A DNA stretch of 64,000 bases, taken from NCBI RefSeq assembly GCF_000620785.1, contig NZ_JIAI01000003.1, positions 248,001 through 312,000 of the forward strand. Reading direction: 5' to 3'. A program made the translations under genes and the position numbers. The notes under the pieces were generated by a model. That model was not told where the DNA came from. It did no database searches and saw only the letters and a list, made by a program, of their open reading frames with translations. Positions 1 to 7,907 of this stretch are shown piece after piece (position 1 is the stretch's first letter; every line of letters begins with the position of its first letter). The stretch is from Actinospineispora acaciae DSM 45401 (GTDB lineage Bacteria; Actinomycetota; Actinomycetes; Mycobacteriales; Pseudonocardiaceae).

Positions 1-41
1 CGCCGGGCCGCCTCGGCATCGCTGACCGTAGGGACACTCAC
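1..41 (-). CDS. N-terminus of a MoxR-type AAA ATPase (partial)
   Basis: Only the first 13 codons lie in the window. They read VSVPTVSDAEAAR from a GTG at 41 that overlaps the TGA of the preceding DUF4350 gene (GTGA). An Ala/Glu-rich start of this kind directly behind DUF4129 and DUF4350 genes fits the well-known actinobacterial order in which a MoxR AAA ATPase follows. MoxR proteins are chaperone-like ATPases that act with DUF58/VWA partners. The identification rests on gene order, because no catalytic motif is inside the window. Confidence 0.5.
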   Translation of the reverse strand, partial: MSVPTVSDAEAAR

Positions 42-1198
42 GTTCGACGGACCTCCCGCTCGCAGTTGTCCAGCCGGTCGGCCAACTCGACGAGGGCCGC
101 GTCGTCCTCCGGGGCCGGACCGTACAACAGTGCCTCGACGTCCGAGCCGGCCCGGCCGGTTCGCGCGCCGACCGCCCGTACCAGCGCCGCCGGCTCCGGG
201 CCGTCCCCACGGCCCAGCCCGACCAGGCCGGCCAGCCGGATGCGGACGGCGGCGCGCAGCGTCTCGGCGGCGTGCCCGCGCGCCTGCGCCCGCCGGTACA
301 GCCGCGCGCGGCCGCGTACCGTCTCGATGGCCCTGACCACCACCGGCAACGGCTCGCGGACCACCGGCCCGAGCCGGCGCGAGCGCCACAGCACCGCCAC
401 CGCGGCGGCCACCCACAGCTGCGCGACGGCCCACCGCCAGCCCGGCGGCACCAGGTCCTCCAGGTCGCGCTCCTCGCCGGCGGCGGGCGCCTCCAGGCCG
501 GGCATGTACCACAGCAGCGTCGGCTTCGCCCCGAGCAGCCGCAGCGCGAGCGCGGCGTTGCCCTCCGAGGCGAGCGAGCCGTTGGTGAGCGGCCCGGGCT
601 CGCCGATCATGGTGACCGCCCGTGCCCCGACGCTCACCCGCACCAGCGCGTCCCCGCCGCCGGGGCCGGTACCGGCGACGGGTTCGTCGGGATAGCAGCC
701 CAGCCCACCCGCCGCCCGGTACAGGTGACCGCCCAGCTCGACGGTGCCGGCGGCGCGCGCGGCGGGCAGCTCGCAGCGCGGCTCTCTGGTGCGGGTCGGC
801 GCGCGCAGCGTGGTGAGCTCGACGCCGGGGGCGAGCGCCGCGAGCGCCTCCTGGTTCGGCGCGACCAGCACCAGGTCGGCGCCGGAGCGCCGCAGCGCCG
901 CGAGTTGGTTGGCGCTGAGCAGCTGGGGGAACGGCACCAGCACGGTGGCCGCCGGGCCGGCCGCGCCGACCGCGCCCGCGTCCCGGGTGAGGGTCACCGT
1001 GACACCGCGTTCGGTCAGCAGCCGCGCCAGCGCCCTGCCGCCGGACCCGTCCACCGCCTCCGGGTTCAACAGGCCCACCGGCGGCCGGGCGGAGAGGGTG
1101 GCGATCACCAGGGCGATCACGATCACGAACGCCCCGACCAGCAGCGGCGCCCTGGACGCCCGCCACATCGCGGCGGCGCGCGGATCGAGGGCGGTCAT
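38..1198 (-). CDS. DUF4350 domain membrane protein
   Basis: 386 residues, with a membrane segment near residues 17-38 (VGAFVIVIALVIATLSA), an extracytoplasmic DUF4350-like domain (about 40-220) that includes the GGRALARLLTERG segment, and a second membrane helix near 255-272. The cytoplasmic C-terminal tail is Arg/Ala rich. The start codon overlaps the stop of the DUF4129 gene as ATGA (1195-1198), and its own stop overlaps the GTG of the next gene, so the four genes at this edge form one translationally coupled operon. Function is unknown; the family travels with MoxR/DUF58 modules thought to act on envelope proteins. Confidence 0.85.
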   Translation of the reverse strand: MTALDPRAAAMWRASRAPLLVGAFVIVIALVIATLSARPPVGLLNPEAVDGSGGRALARLLTERGVTVTLTRDAGAVGAAGPAATVLVPFPQLLSANQLAALRRSGADLVLVAPNQEALAALAPGVELTTLRAPTRTREPRCELPAARAAGTVELGGHLYRAAGGLGCYPDEPVAGTGPGGGDALVRVSVGARAVTMIGEPGPLTNGSLASEGNAALALRLLGAKPTLLWYMPGLEAPAAGEERDLEDLVPPGWRWAVAQLWVAAAVAVLWRSRRLGPVVREPLPVVVRAIETVRGRARLYRRAQARGHAAETLRAAVRIRLAGLVGLGRGDGPEPAALVRAVGARTGRAGSDVEALLYGPAPEDDAALVELADRLDNCEREVRRT

Positions 1199-1836
1199 GC
1201 CGGTGCACCGGCGTGCTCGACCGGCCTGGCCCGGCGGACGGCCTCGTCCACGTCACGCATCCGGGCGTCCATCCACGCCTGGGCGGGCACGCCGCCGTAC
1301 CAGACGTCGTCGAAGAGGTGCGCGGCGGCGCGCAGCGGCTCGGCGCAGGTCGGGAGCACCCGGCCGGCCTCGACGGCGACCTCGGCGGCCGTCCGCCCGG
1401 CGTGCGCGTCGAGCAGGTCGCGCTCCTCCAGCTCGCGCACCACCGCGCGCAGCCGCTCCCGGATCGCCAGCGCCCACTCCCCGCGCTCGGCGTGCGCGTC
1501 GGCGGCCCGGCGGTGCTCGGCGGCGGAGGCGGGCCCGGCTCCCAGCGGCGCCGACCCCCGGGTGGCCACCCGGCCGATGCGGCCCAGCCGCAGCCGCACC
1601 GCGATCACCGCCAGCACCACGACCGCGGCCAGCGCGAGCAGCCCCCAGTACCCGGCGGGAGACATCGCGGACGCGCGCTCCAGCAGCTCGCCCAGCAGTT
1701 CGAACACCCAGCGCAGCACCCGGGCGGGCAGCGACATGTCCGGCGTCGCGTACTCCGGGCGGGACAGCTCCACCACGGCCGCCCGCCGTGCCTCGTCACG
1801 CCCGATGTCGATCGGGACGTCCGCGATCGTGATCAC
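1195..1836 (-). CDS. DUF4129 domain membrane protein
   Basis: 213 residues. The N-terminus (IDIGRDEARRAAVVELSRPEYA) resembles the start of DUF4129 proteins. One membrane helix lies near 60-82 (GLLALAAVVVLAVIAVRL), followed by a cytoplasmic DUF4129 helical domain (about 110-200) with the conserved RHA/ERG-type segment HRRAADAHAERGEWALAIRERLRAVVR split here as HRRAADAHAERGEW and ALAIRERLRAVVRELEER. The start overlaps the preceding gene's stop by four bases (1833-1836), and its stop overlaps the DUF4350 start. It is likely a structural partner in the MoxR-linked membrane module; the biochemical role is unknown. Confidence 0.85.
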   Translation of the reverse strand: MITIADVPIDIGRDEARRAAVVELSRPEYATPDMSLPARVLRWVFELLGELLERASAMSPAGYWGLLALAAVVVLAVIAVRLRLGRIGRVATRGSAPLGAGPASAAEHRRAADAHAERGEWALAIRERLRAVVRELEERDLLDAHAGRTAAEVAVEAGRVLPTCAEPLRAAAHLFDDVWYGGVPAQAWMDARMRDVDEAVRRARPVEHAGAPA

Positions 1837-2930
1837 TCAGCCTCGGCAAGCCTGGCCAGCTCGATGTCCAGGCCCTCACGGCGGATCCGCTGGTCGTAGT
1901 AGATCAACCCGCTGATCCCGGCCTGGAACGGCGTGGTGATGGTGCCGGCGATGATCCCGCCGAGCACGGTTCCGACCAGCAGGAACACCATCGCCCCGGC
2001 CCCGGCGTTCGAGCCGCCCATGCCGACAAGGAGACCGCCGACCATGGCGAACGGAATGACGAGGATGAAGCTCAACGCCACGACGATGACCCCGGCGAGC
2101 AGCAGGATGCCGCACACCCGCCACCACTGCCCGCGAACCAGGTGGAACGACCGGCGCAGTGCCCCGAGCACCGAGATGTCCTCCAGGACGTAGGCCGGAA
2201 CCGCAAGCGACCACGACACGTACAGGTACGCGAGCAGGACCAGGGCGGCCGGCACGATCGTCAACGCCACCGCCGCGATGGCGCCGCCCGGGAGGCCGCC
2301 GGCCACCGTCGCCACCACCGCTCCGGCCGCGACGCCGCCGACCAGCACCAGCGTGAGGACCAGCAGCAGGATGACCCCGAACACACCGAGCAGCCTCGGC
2401 CGGGCGATCGCCCACACCTCACCGAACCGTGGCCGCCGGCCGAGCACCGCGCGAGAGATCACCGCCATGAGCAGGCCGGTGAGCAGCGACTGGGCCGCGA
2501 ACCCGACGACCGTGCCGAACAGCCCGCCCACGTACCCGCCGGCACCCGTGTTCGACATCCGCTCGATGTCGGACTCACGGACCGGACCGCTGAACAGCGT
2601 CACCAGCCCGGCGAACTCGGTGAACCGCGCGGCCACCTGGATCAGCTGCGAGAGCGTGATCACCACGGCGGAAAGCCCGAGGGTGATCTTCGGGTTCGCC
2701 CGGATGTAGGAGATGGCGCCGTCCAGGATCTCGCCGACGCCCAGCCGCCGCAGCGGGATCACTCCCGGCTTGGGGGCCGGCGGCTGCCCCCAACCGCCGA
2801 CCGGACCGCCCTGGCCCGTCCACGGCGCCTGTCCGTAAGGCTGCTGTCCGTAAGGCTGTGGCTGCCCGTACGGCGGGTAGCCGGGTTGCGGTTCGGGCGT
2901 CGACCCCGAGGGTGCGTTCGGATCCGTCAT
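1833..2930 (-). CDS. Proline/glutamine-rich multi-pass membrane protein (GlpQ-membrane-domain type)
   Basis: 365 residues. The first about 55 are a low-complexity Pro/Tyr/Gln/Gly tail (PYGQPQPYGQQPYGQAP) as in many actinobacterial membrane proteins. Then come IPLRRLGVGEILDGAISYIRANPKI, split as IPLRRLGVGEILDGA and ISYIRANPKI, and about six hydrophobic helices. This matches proteins annotated as glycerophosphoryl diester phosphodiesterase membrane domain, which have no catalytic GDPD residues. It is the first gene of the minus-strand operon, followed with a four-base overlap by DUF4129. An envelope function is inferred from context only. Confidence 0.8.
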   Translation of the reverse strand: MTDPNAPSGSTPEPQPGYPPYGQPQPYGQQPYGQAPWTGQGGPVGGWGQPPAPKPGVIPLRRLGVGEILDGAISYIRANPKITLGLSAVVITLSQLIQVAARFTEFAGLVTLFSGPVRESDIERMSNTGAGGYVGGLFGTVVGFAAQSLLTGLLMAVISRAVLGRRPRFGEVWAIARPRLLGVFGVILLLVLTLVLVGGVAAGAVVATVAGGLPGGAIAAVALTIVPAALVLLAYLYVSWSLAVPAYVLEDISVLGALRRSFHLVRGQWWRVCGILLLAGVIVVALSFILVIPFAMVGGLLVGMGGSNAGAGAMVFLLVGTVLGGIIAGTITTPFQAGISGLIYYDQRIRREGLDIELARLAEAE

Positions 2931-2950
2931 CTCGGCCCCCCAAGGCGTCG

Positions 2951-2982
2951 GCGCAGTGAGGATGTTGCCACCCTCACTGCGC
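2951..2982 (-). terminator. Hairpin after FMN reductase gene
   Basis: Perfect 11-bp inverted repeat (GCGCAGTGAGG / CCTCACTGCGC) with a 10-base loop, 18 bases past the stop of the minus-strand FMN reductase gene and before the next minus-strand start. There is no U-run, as is common for actinomycete terminators. Confidence 0.6.
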
Positions 2983-3000
2983 GCGCGATACCTAGTTGGG

Positions 3001-3549
3001 CTACCTCGGCGTGCCGACCACCTCGCCGGCCGCCCTCACGAGCTGTCCGACCAGATCGGCGAGCGCCTCGGTCAGGCCGGGGTCGGCCAGCGAGCCGTCC
3101 TCGGTGAAGGCGTCGTCGGCCAGGGCGACCGGCAGCTCGGTGTCGATGACGTCGGCGCCGATCAGGCCGAGCACCTTGCGCAGCTCGGCCTGCGCCCACA
3201 CGGCGCCGAACACGCCGGTGGACGCGCCGATGACGGCGACCGGCTTGGCGCGCAGCGCGTTGTTCGGGAACGGCCGCGACGCCCAGTCCAGCGCGTTCTT
3301 GAGCACCCCCGGGATCGAGCCGTTGTACTCCGGGGTGGCGATCAGCACCGCATCGGCCGCGCCGATCGCCTCCCGCAGCGCGAGCACCGGCTCGGGCGCG
3401 TCACCGTCCTCCAGGTAGGGCGGGATGTCGCCCAGCCCGGAGTAGACGTCCATGACCACCCCGTCCGGGAGCGTCGAGGCGGCCACCTCCAGCAGCTTGC
3501 GGTTGTGCGAGCCGACCCGCAGGCTGCCGCTCAGACCGAGCAACCGCAT
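3001..3549 (-). CDS. NADPH-dependent FMN reductase
   Basis: 182 residues of flavodoxin-like fold. The phosphate-binding loop GSLRVGSHNRKLLEVA (residues 7-22) and the flavin-contacting TPEYNGSIPGVLKNALDW segment (about 75-92) are characteristic of the NAD(P)H:FMN/quinone/azo reductase family. It reduces flavin, quinones or chromate-like acceptors in the cytoplasm; the true substrate cannot be read from sequence. It lies five bases after the YceI gene, with a GGAGG site inside that gene's last codons, so the two are co-transcribed and likely controlled by the divergent TetR. Confidence 0.9.
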   Translation of the reverse strand: MRLLGLSGSLRVGSHNRKLLEVAASTLPDGVVMDVYSGLGDIPPYLEDGDAPEPVLALREAIGAADAVLIATPEYNGSIPGVLKNALDWASRPFPNNALRAKPVAVIGASTGVFGAVWAQAELRKVLGLIGADVIDTELPVALADDAFTEDGSLADPGLTEALADLVGQLVRAAGEVVGTPR

Positions 3550-3554
3550 GGTGG

Positions 3555-4100
3555 TTACGCCTCCTTGACCAGCTCGGCACGCACCGTGAGCTTGACCTCG
3601 TTGGCGAGCGCGTCGCCGCCCTTGGGCAGCTTGGCGTCGAAGGTGAAGTTCCAGTCGCGGCGGTCCACCGTCGCCTCGAGCTCCACGCCGGTGCGCAGGT
3701 TGCCGCCCAGGTCCTCGACCGGCGGCTGGTAGGTGCCGGTCGCGGTGAACGGCTTGGTGATCCCCTTGATGGTCAGCTCGCCGTCGACCCGGGCGCTGCC
3801 GTCCTCGCGCAGCACCACGTCGGTGGACCGGAACGTCAGCTCCGGGTAGTTGGACGAGTCGAAGAAGTCCGCGCCGCCGAGCACGTGCCCCCGGAAGTCC
3901 GGGTTCTTGATCGACAGGGACTCCACGCGGACCGCGCCCTGCAGGCGTACGCCCTGCTCGTCGGCATCAACGCGGGCGTCGATGTCGTCGAACGAGGCGT
4001 TGAACATGGACACGCCCATGTGCTTGACGGAGAACTGGAACAGCGAGTGGATGGGGTCGGCGACGAACGTGCCGACCAGGGGCTGTGTGCTGGTGGTCAT
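3555..4100 (-). CDS. YceI-family lipid-binding protein
   Basis: 181 residues from the ATG at 4100, which has GAAGGA 8 bases upstream; the reading frame stays open further upstream but that part looks non-coding and covers the operator. The features HSLFQFSVKHMGVSMFNASF, the long beta-rich body and GELTIKGITKPFTATGTY, split as GELTIKG and ITKPFTATGTY, are typical of the YceI lipocalin-like barrel that binds polyisoprenoids. There is no signal peptide, so it is probably cytoplasmic as in many actinobacteria. It forms an operon with the FMN reductase and is divergent from the TetR gene across paired palindromes. A redox or quinone-related role is an inference from the pairing. Confidence 0.9.
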   Translation of the reverse strand: MTTSTQPLVGTFVADPIHSLFQFSVKHMGVSMFNASFDDIDARVDADEQGVRLQGAVRVESLSIKNPDFRGHVLGGADFFDSSNYPELTFRSTDVVLREDGSARVDGELTIKGITKPFTATGTYQPPVEDLGGNLRTGVELEATVDRRDWNFTFDAKLPKGGDALANEVKLTVRAELVKEA

Positions 4101-4136
4101 CTCTGCATCCTTCGGAGGTTCATGGGTTCGGACTAA

Positions 4137-4182
4137 CCGGAATTTCTTCCGCTTCTTGTAGACTAAGCGGAATCGCTTCCGG
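4137..4182. promoter_or_regulatory. Twin TetR operator between YceI and TetR genes
   Basis: Two copies of the palindrome CGGAA-N4-TTCCG at 4138-4151 and 4168-4181, with centres 30 bp apart (about three helical turns). Each sits inside a 20-bp direct repeat beginning GACTAA (4131-4150 and 4161-4180, 17/20 identical). The whole block also reads as one inverted repeat (4137-4154 with 4165-4182, 14/18). Its position between divergent genes makes it the likely binding site of the adjacent TetR protein. Confidence 0.75.
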
Positions 4183-4224
4183 ATGCAACCGGGGCTAGAT
4201 TCTCTCAGGAACGTGGAGGCAGTG

Positions 4225-4872
4225 ATGGCGACCAGGCGCACGGGCGCCGACGACCGGGGGCGCTCGGACCGGGCGGACCTGCCGGTGCTCGGGCAGCCAC
4301 CGGCCGAGCGGGCGGACGCCGCGCGCAGCCGGCGCGCGCTGCTCGCGGCGGCGCGGGCCATGGTCGGCGAGTGTTGTGGCGGGCTCGCCGGGCTGTCGAT
4401 GTCCGAGCTCGCGGAGCGGGCGGGCGTCGGCGTCGGCACCATCTACCGCCGGTTCGGGGACCGAGGCGGGCTCGCCCTCGCGCTGCTCGACAACGAGGAG
4501 AAGCGCTTCCAGTGGGCGTACATCTTCGGGCCGCCGCCGATGGGCCCGGAGGCGCCGCCGTTGGTGCGGCTGCGCGCGTTCATGCACGCCTACCTGGACC
4601 GGCTCGAGGTGGAGGCCGACCTGCACACCGTCAGCGAGCTCGCCTCGCCGACCAGCCGCTACCGCAGCGCGCCGTACCGCACCCACCACACCCACCTGGT
4701 CATGCTGATCCGCGCCGCCGAGCTGGACGTCGACCCCGGCTACCTGGCCGACACGCTGCTGGCGCTGCTCTCCGGCGGGCGCTACATCCACCACCGCCGC
4801 GAGCGCGACATGGCCCCCGCCGAGATCAAGGCCGCCATGGACCAACTGCTGGACCGCCTGCTCGAGCCGTGA
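4225..4872 (+). CDS. TetR/AcrR-family regulator
   Basis: 215 residues from the ATG at 4225 (GGAGG at 4215-4219; a GTG sits one codon upstream). The HTH is clear: LSMSELAERAGVGVGTIYRRF (residues about 57-77), split as LSMSELAERAGVG and VGTIYRRFGDRGGLALALL. The C-terminal ligand domain carries conserved ERDMAPAEIKAAMDQLLDRL near the end, split as ERDMAPAEIK and AAMDQLLDRL. It is divergent from the YceI-FMN reductase operon and separated from it by the twin palindrome, so it is probably the local repressor and also self-regulating. Its stop codon lies inside a short hairpin related to the 44-bp repeat family. Confidence 0.92.
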   Translation: MATRRTGADDRGRSDRADLPVLGQPPAERADAARSRRALLAAARAMVGECCGGLAGLSMSELAERAGVGVGTIYRRFGDRGGLALALLDNEEKRFQWAYIFGPPPMGPEAPPLVRLRAFMHAYLDRLEVEADLHTVSELASPTSRYRSAPYRTHHTHLVMLIRAAELDVDPGYLADTLLALLSGGRYIHHRRERDMAPAEIKAAMDQLLDRLLEP

Positions 4873-4885
4873 GCGCCACTCACGG
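4867..4885. terminator. Short palindrome at TetR stop, CCGTGAG/CTCACGG
   Basis: Seven-base perfect arms (CCGTGAG and CTCACGG) with a five-base loop, containing the TGA of the TetR gene (4870-4872) and followed by GTCC. It lies between convergent genes, so a bidirectional terminator is plausible. The ends and the GTCC flank match the large palindromic elements at 11.8 and 32.9 kb, so it may be a minimal relative. Confidence 0.5.
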
Positions 4886-4892
4886 GTCCGCG

Positions 4893-6017
4893 TCACGAGC
4901 GCCGCGCGCGGTCCAGGAGGCCCCGCGTGAAGCCGGGTTCCAGATCCTCGAGGTTGTTCCAGCCCGGCTCCTGTCGGGTCTGGTTGCCGGCCCAGAACGC
5001 CATGACGCCGCCGTCGCGCGGAGTCCGGGCGAAGTTCGCCACCGACCACCCGTTGCCGCCGTCGTGCCCGGCGACCCGGCCGGCGGGGGTGTCCACGATG
5101 TTCCAGCCGTAGCCGTACGACTCGCCCGGCTCGGTGGTCGGCGTGTACGGGGTGACGAGCCTCTCCCTGGCGCTCGCCGGCAGGACCGCGTCGCCGGCCA
5201 GGGCGCGGTGCCAGCGGAACATGTCGCGGGCGGTGGACAGGATGCCGCCGTTGCCGCGCAGGTTCCAGTACGGGCCGTCGGGTGCCCACGGGCGTTCGTA
5301 CGGGCGGCCGTGGGGCTTGCCCCCGGCGTCGTACTCCACGGCGACCTGGCGGGGCTCCCAGCGGGGAAGCACGTATCCGGTCCTGGTCATGCCGGCCGGG
5401 GCGAACAGGTGCTTCGCCAGGAACCGCTCGTATCCCATCCCGGAGGCCTTCTCCACGATCGCGGCCAGCATGCTGTAACCGACGTTGGAGTAGTGGAACT
5501 CAGCACCGGGGGCGGACAGCGGCGCCGAGGCCAGCGCCCCGGCCAGCATCGCGTCGCGGGAGAGCACGTCGTAGTCGTCGCCGAGCCCCTCGACCAGGCC
5601 CGCCGTGTGCGTCAGCAGGTGGTGCAGGGTGATCCCGCGCTTGTCCGCCGGGACCGGCCCGAGGTGTGTGCCGATCGGGTCGCTCACCCGCAGCCTGCCC
5701 ATCGACTCCAGCTTCACGATCGCGGCGGCGGTGAACTGCTTGCTGACCGACCCGATGTCGTAGACCGTGTCGCAGCTCGCGGCGATCCGCGCCTCGCGGT
5801 CGGCCATGCCGAAGCCCTCGCAGTGGACGATCCGGTCGCCGTGCGCCGCGATGACCGTGCCGCCGGGGCCCTTCGGCAGGGTGCGGGCCACGAAGGCGCC
5901 GACGGACTCGGGGGCGGGCGCGGCGCGGGGCACGGGAAGCGCTGGGTAGCAGGCGGCGACCGCCAGCGCGACCAGCAGCGGCAGGCCGGCGCGGATCCGG
6001 GACAATGTGACCTCCAT
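4893..6017 (-). CDS. Serine hydrolase, class-C beta-lactamase fold, probable lipoprotein
   Basis: 374 residues. The N-terminal hydrophobic signal ends in VAAC (residues about 19-22), a plausible lipobox. The active-site SxxK is present as SVSK in the GSVSKQFTAAAIVKL segment (about residue 95), and the YxN motif is YSN in FHYSNVGYSML. A late HDGGNGW segment fits the third motif. Such proteins are D-aminopeptidases, esterases or penicillin-binding hydrolases rather than true beta-lactamases; the substrate is unknown. It would be anchored outside the membrane. It is divergent from the HTH membrane protein gene at 6140. Confidence 0.88.
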   Translation of the reverse strand: MEVTLSRIRAGLPLLVALAVAACYPALPVPRAAPAPESVGAFVARTLPKGPGGTVIAAHGDRIVHCEGFGMADREARIAASCDTVYDIGSVSKQFTAAAIVKLESMGRLRVSDPIGTHLGPVPADKRGITLHHLLTHTAGLVEGLGDDYDVLSRDAMLAGALASAPLSAPGAEFHYSNVGYSMLAAIVEKASGMGYERFLAKHLFAPAGMTRTGYVLPRWEPRQVAVEYDAGGKPHGRPYERPWAPDGPYWNLRGNGGILSTARDMFRWHRALAGDAVLPASARERLVTPYTPTTEPGESYGYGWNIVDTPAGRVAGHDGGNGWSVANFARTPRDGGVMAFWAGNQTRQEPGWNNLEDLEPGFTRGLLDRARRS

Positions 6018-6139
6018 CGGTGCGGCGTCGAAGCGGGCACACGGTGACCGGCGCGGTCGCCGCTGATCAAGGTGTTCGGGTGTTCGGGTGTGTGCGGAAC
6101 GCCGTACGGCCAGCTCAGCGCGCTCATCTCGGGAGTGAC

Positions 6140-6607
6140 ATGACGACCACCGCGCCGCCGTCGCCGGAGGCGGCCACCGACGAGGCCTCGTTCGTCGCCG
6201 CCCTGCGCCGGCTCAAGGCGTGGTCGGGCCGCAGCTTCCGGCAGCTCGAACGCGCCGCGTCCGCCGCCGGTGACGCGCTGCCCTACTCGACGGTCGCCAC
6301 CATGCTCGGCAGGAACTCGCTGCCGCGCGAGGAGCTGGTCGTGACCTTCGCCAGGGCCTGCGGCCTGGACGGGGACGAGGCGCGCCGGTGGACGGTGGTG
6401 CGCGCGGCGATCGCGGACCGGGCGGCGGCGGGCGCGGTTCTCACGGACGGCGCAACCGCGCCCCGCCGGCGGCTGGCGTCCCGGTGGTGGCCGGCGGTCG
6501 CCGGGGCGGCGGCGCTGGCCATCGCGTTCGCCTGCGGCGTGGCGGTCGCCTCGGGGTTCGGCGGGGACTCGGTCGAGGAGCAGGAGACGGTCATCGGCGC
6601 GCCGTGA
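6140..6607 (+). CDS. Small HTH protein with C-terminal membrane anchor
   Basis: 155 residues from the ATG at 6140 (GGGAG just upstream). The N-terminal half (about 10-85) is an XRE-like helical DNA-binding domain common in actinomycetes: SFVAALRRLKAWSGRSFRQL, with PYSTVATMLGRNSLPREELV and ARACGLDGDEARRWTVV. One transmembrane helix follows (WWPAVAGAAALAIAFACGVA, about 112-131), then a short acidic tail. It may be a membrane-tethered regulator. The gene end is four bases from the convergent PucR gene. No target can be named. Confidence 0.75.
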   Translation: MTTTAPPSPEAATDEASFVAALRRLKAWSGRSFRQLERAASAAGDALPYSTVATMLGRNSLPREELVVTFARACGLDGDEARRWTVVRAAIADRAAAGAVLTDGATAPRRRLASRWWPAVAGAAALAIAFACGVAVASGFGGDSVEEQETVIGAP

Positions 6608-6610
6608 CCG

Positions 6611-7777
6611 CTACCGGTGCCTGACCAGGGCTAGGAGCACGGCGGCTGCTTGGGCGGGAACGGTCACGTCGTGCCCGGTGAGCTCGGTGAACCGGCGCAG
6701 CCGGCCGCGCACCGTGTTGCGGTGGCAGTAGAGCCGGGCCGCCACGTCGGCCACCGCGCCGGACTCCGCGTACGCCCGGACCGTCTCCAGCAGGCGCTCC
6801 CGCTCCCGTTGCGGCGCCCGCGCCAGGCCGCCGAGCACGGACTCCACCAGGTCGCCTGCGGTGTCGGCGAGCCGGGCCGCGGCCAGTGGCAGGAAGGCCT
6901 CCGACAGCTCGGTGGGGCCGTCCAGGTCGGGGAGCACGTCGACGATCTCGCCGGCCAGCCGGGCACCGCGGGGCACGGCGGCCAGCCCGTGCGCGAGCGG
7001 CCCGACCCCGCACGGCACCCCGGCCAGCGCGGCGCGCACCGGGGCGCCGGTCCCGCCGTCCCAGCGCGCCAGCAGCAGGTTGTGCCGCCCGGCGGACTGC
7101 ACGTGCACCATCCGCCCGCCCGCCGCCAGCCGGTCCGCCGCCCGGCGCAGCAGGTTGCCGGCCTCGGCGGTCGCGGCGGCCACCAGCAGGTCGGCGGTGG
7201 GGTCCACGTCCAGCGCCACCGCCACCCTCGCCACGTCGTCCGGCGCCGGGTCGTCGTCGCTGAGCAGCGCCGCGAGCAGCATGGTCCGCTCGCCGAGCCG
7301 TTCGCGGGCCAGCAGCGCGGCCTCGGTCTGGTAGCTGAGCTGGATCCGCGCGGTGTACCGCTCGACCGCGTTCCACACGTCCTGCACGTGCGCCACCAGT
7401 AGTCCGTCGTCATCCGGCTCCGACAGCTCCCGCAGCGCCGCCCAGAGCACGGTGAAGTCCAGCCGTACCGCCGTGAGCAGGTCGTTGAGCGGCACCCCGA
7501 GCCGGGCGCGGTCCCTGCCGATGGACTCGCCCGTGCCGAGCAGCCAGTCCGGCACCTCCAGGCCGGCGATCCGGCGCAGCAGGTACTGCATGGTCAGGTG
7601 GGCGTCGGTGACCAGCCGCTCGGTGGGCACCACGCCGCGCCGGTACGGCGGGATGGCCCGCACCCGGTCGATGAACTCGGTGACCAGCCCGTCCGCGTCC
7701 GCGCGCAACCGCCCGACCAGCGCCGCCCAGCGCGCCTGGTCGCCGTCCGGTCCGTGGGCGGAACTGTGCATATGCAC
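6611..7777 (-). CDS. PucR/CdaR-family transcriptional regulator
   Basis: 388 residues. An N-terminal helical sensor region precedes a GGDEF-like middle part and a C-terminal HTH_30 domain (ADVAARLYCHRNTVRGRLRR, about 340-360), the signature of PucR-type activators of purine, amino-acid or ureide catabolism. The start is either the GTG at 7777 or the ATG two codons later at 7771; both lie in a perfect 14-bp palindrome (7765-7778), suggesting autoregulation or a leaderless transcript. It is divergent from the urease-like operon starting at 7908, which it most likely controls. Confidence 0.88.
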   Translation of the reverse strand: MHMHSSAHGPDGDQARWAALVGRLRADADGLVTEFIDRVRAIPPYRRGVVPTERLVTDAHLTMQYLLRRIAGLEVPDWLLGTGESIGRDRARLGVPLNDLLTAVRLDFTVLWAALRELSEPDDDGLLVAHVQDVWNAVERYTARIQLSYQTEAALLARERLGERTMLLAALLSDDDPAPDDVARVAVALDVDPTADLLVAAATAEAGNLLRRAADRLAAGGRMVHVQSAGRHNLLLARWDGGTGAPVRAALAGVPCGVGPLAHGLAAVPRGARLAGEIVDVLPDLDGPTELSEAFLPLAAARLADTAGDLVESVLGGLARAPQRERERLLETVRAYAESGAVADVAARLYCHRNTVRGRLRRFTELTGHDVTVPAQAAAVLLALVRHR

Positions 7778-7778
7778 A
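7765..7778. promoter_or_regulatory. Perfect palindrome over the PucR start codon
   Basis: TGTGCATATGCACA is a perfect 14-bp palindrome containing both candidate PucR start codons. In the divergent gap to the urease-like operon it is the only perfect palindrome of this length seen, so it is a good candidate PucR or CRP-like operator. Confidence 0.5.
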
Positions 7779-7843
7779 ATCTAGCGGCCGGATCTCGTGG
7801 CGTATCCGCCTTTCACGGCTCGCGTTCGGTGCGGATGCTGTGC

Positions 7844-7893
7844 CGATGCTCGTTCCGCAAACGCTTCTCTCGGTGCCGATGCCACGAGCATCG
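7844..7893 (+). promoter_or_regulatory. Inverted repeat in the leader of the urease-like operon
   Basis: Perfect 10-bp arms CGATGCTCGT (7844-7853) and ACGAGCATCG (7884-7893) with a 30-base spacer, ending 14 bases before the ATG at 7908. It could be an RNA hairpin that affects translation or a regulator site. A near-direct repeat TCGGTGC-S-GATGC also occurs twice here. Confidence 0.35.
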
Positions 7894-7907
7894 CGGGCGG
7901 CGCGGCC

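Noticed and set aside
4101..4442. Longer N-terminus for the YceI protein
   Set aside because: It would cover the twin operator and the antisense TetR coding region, and has no family similarity.
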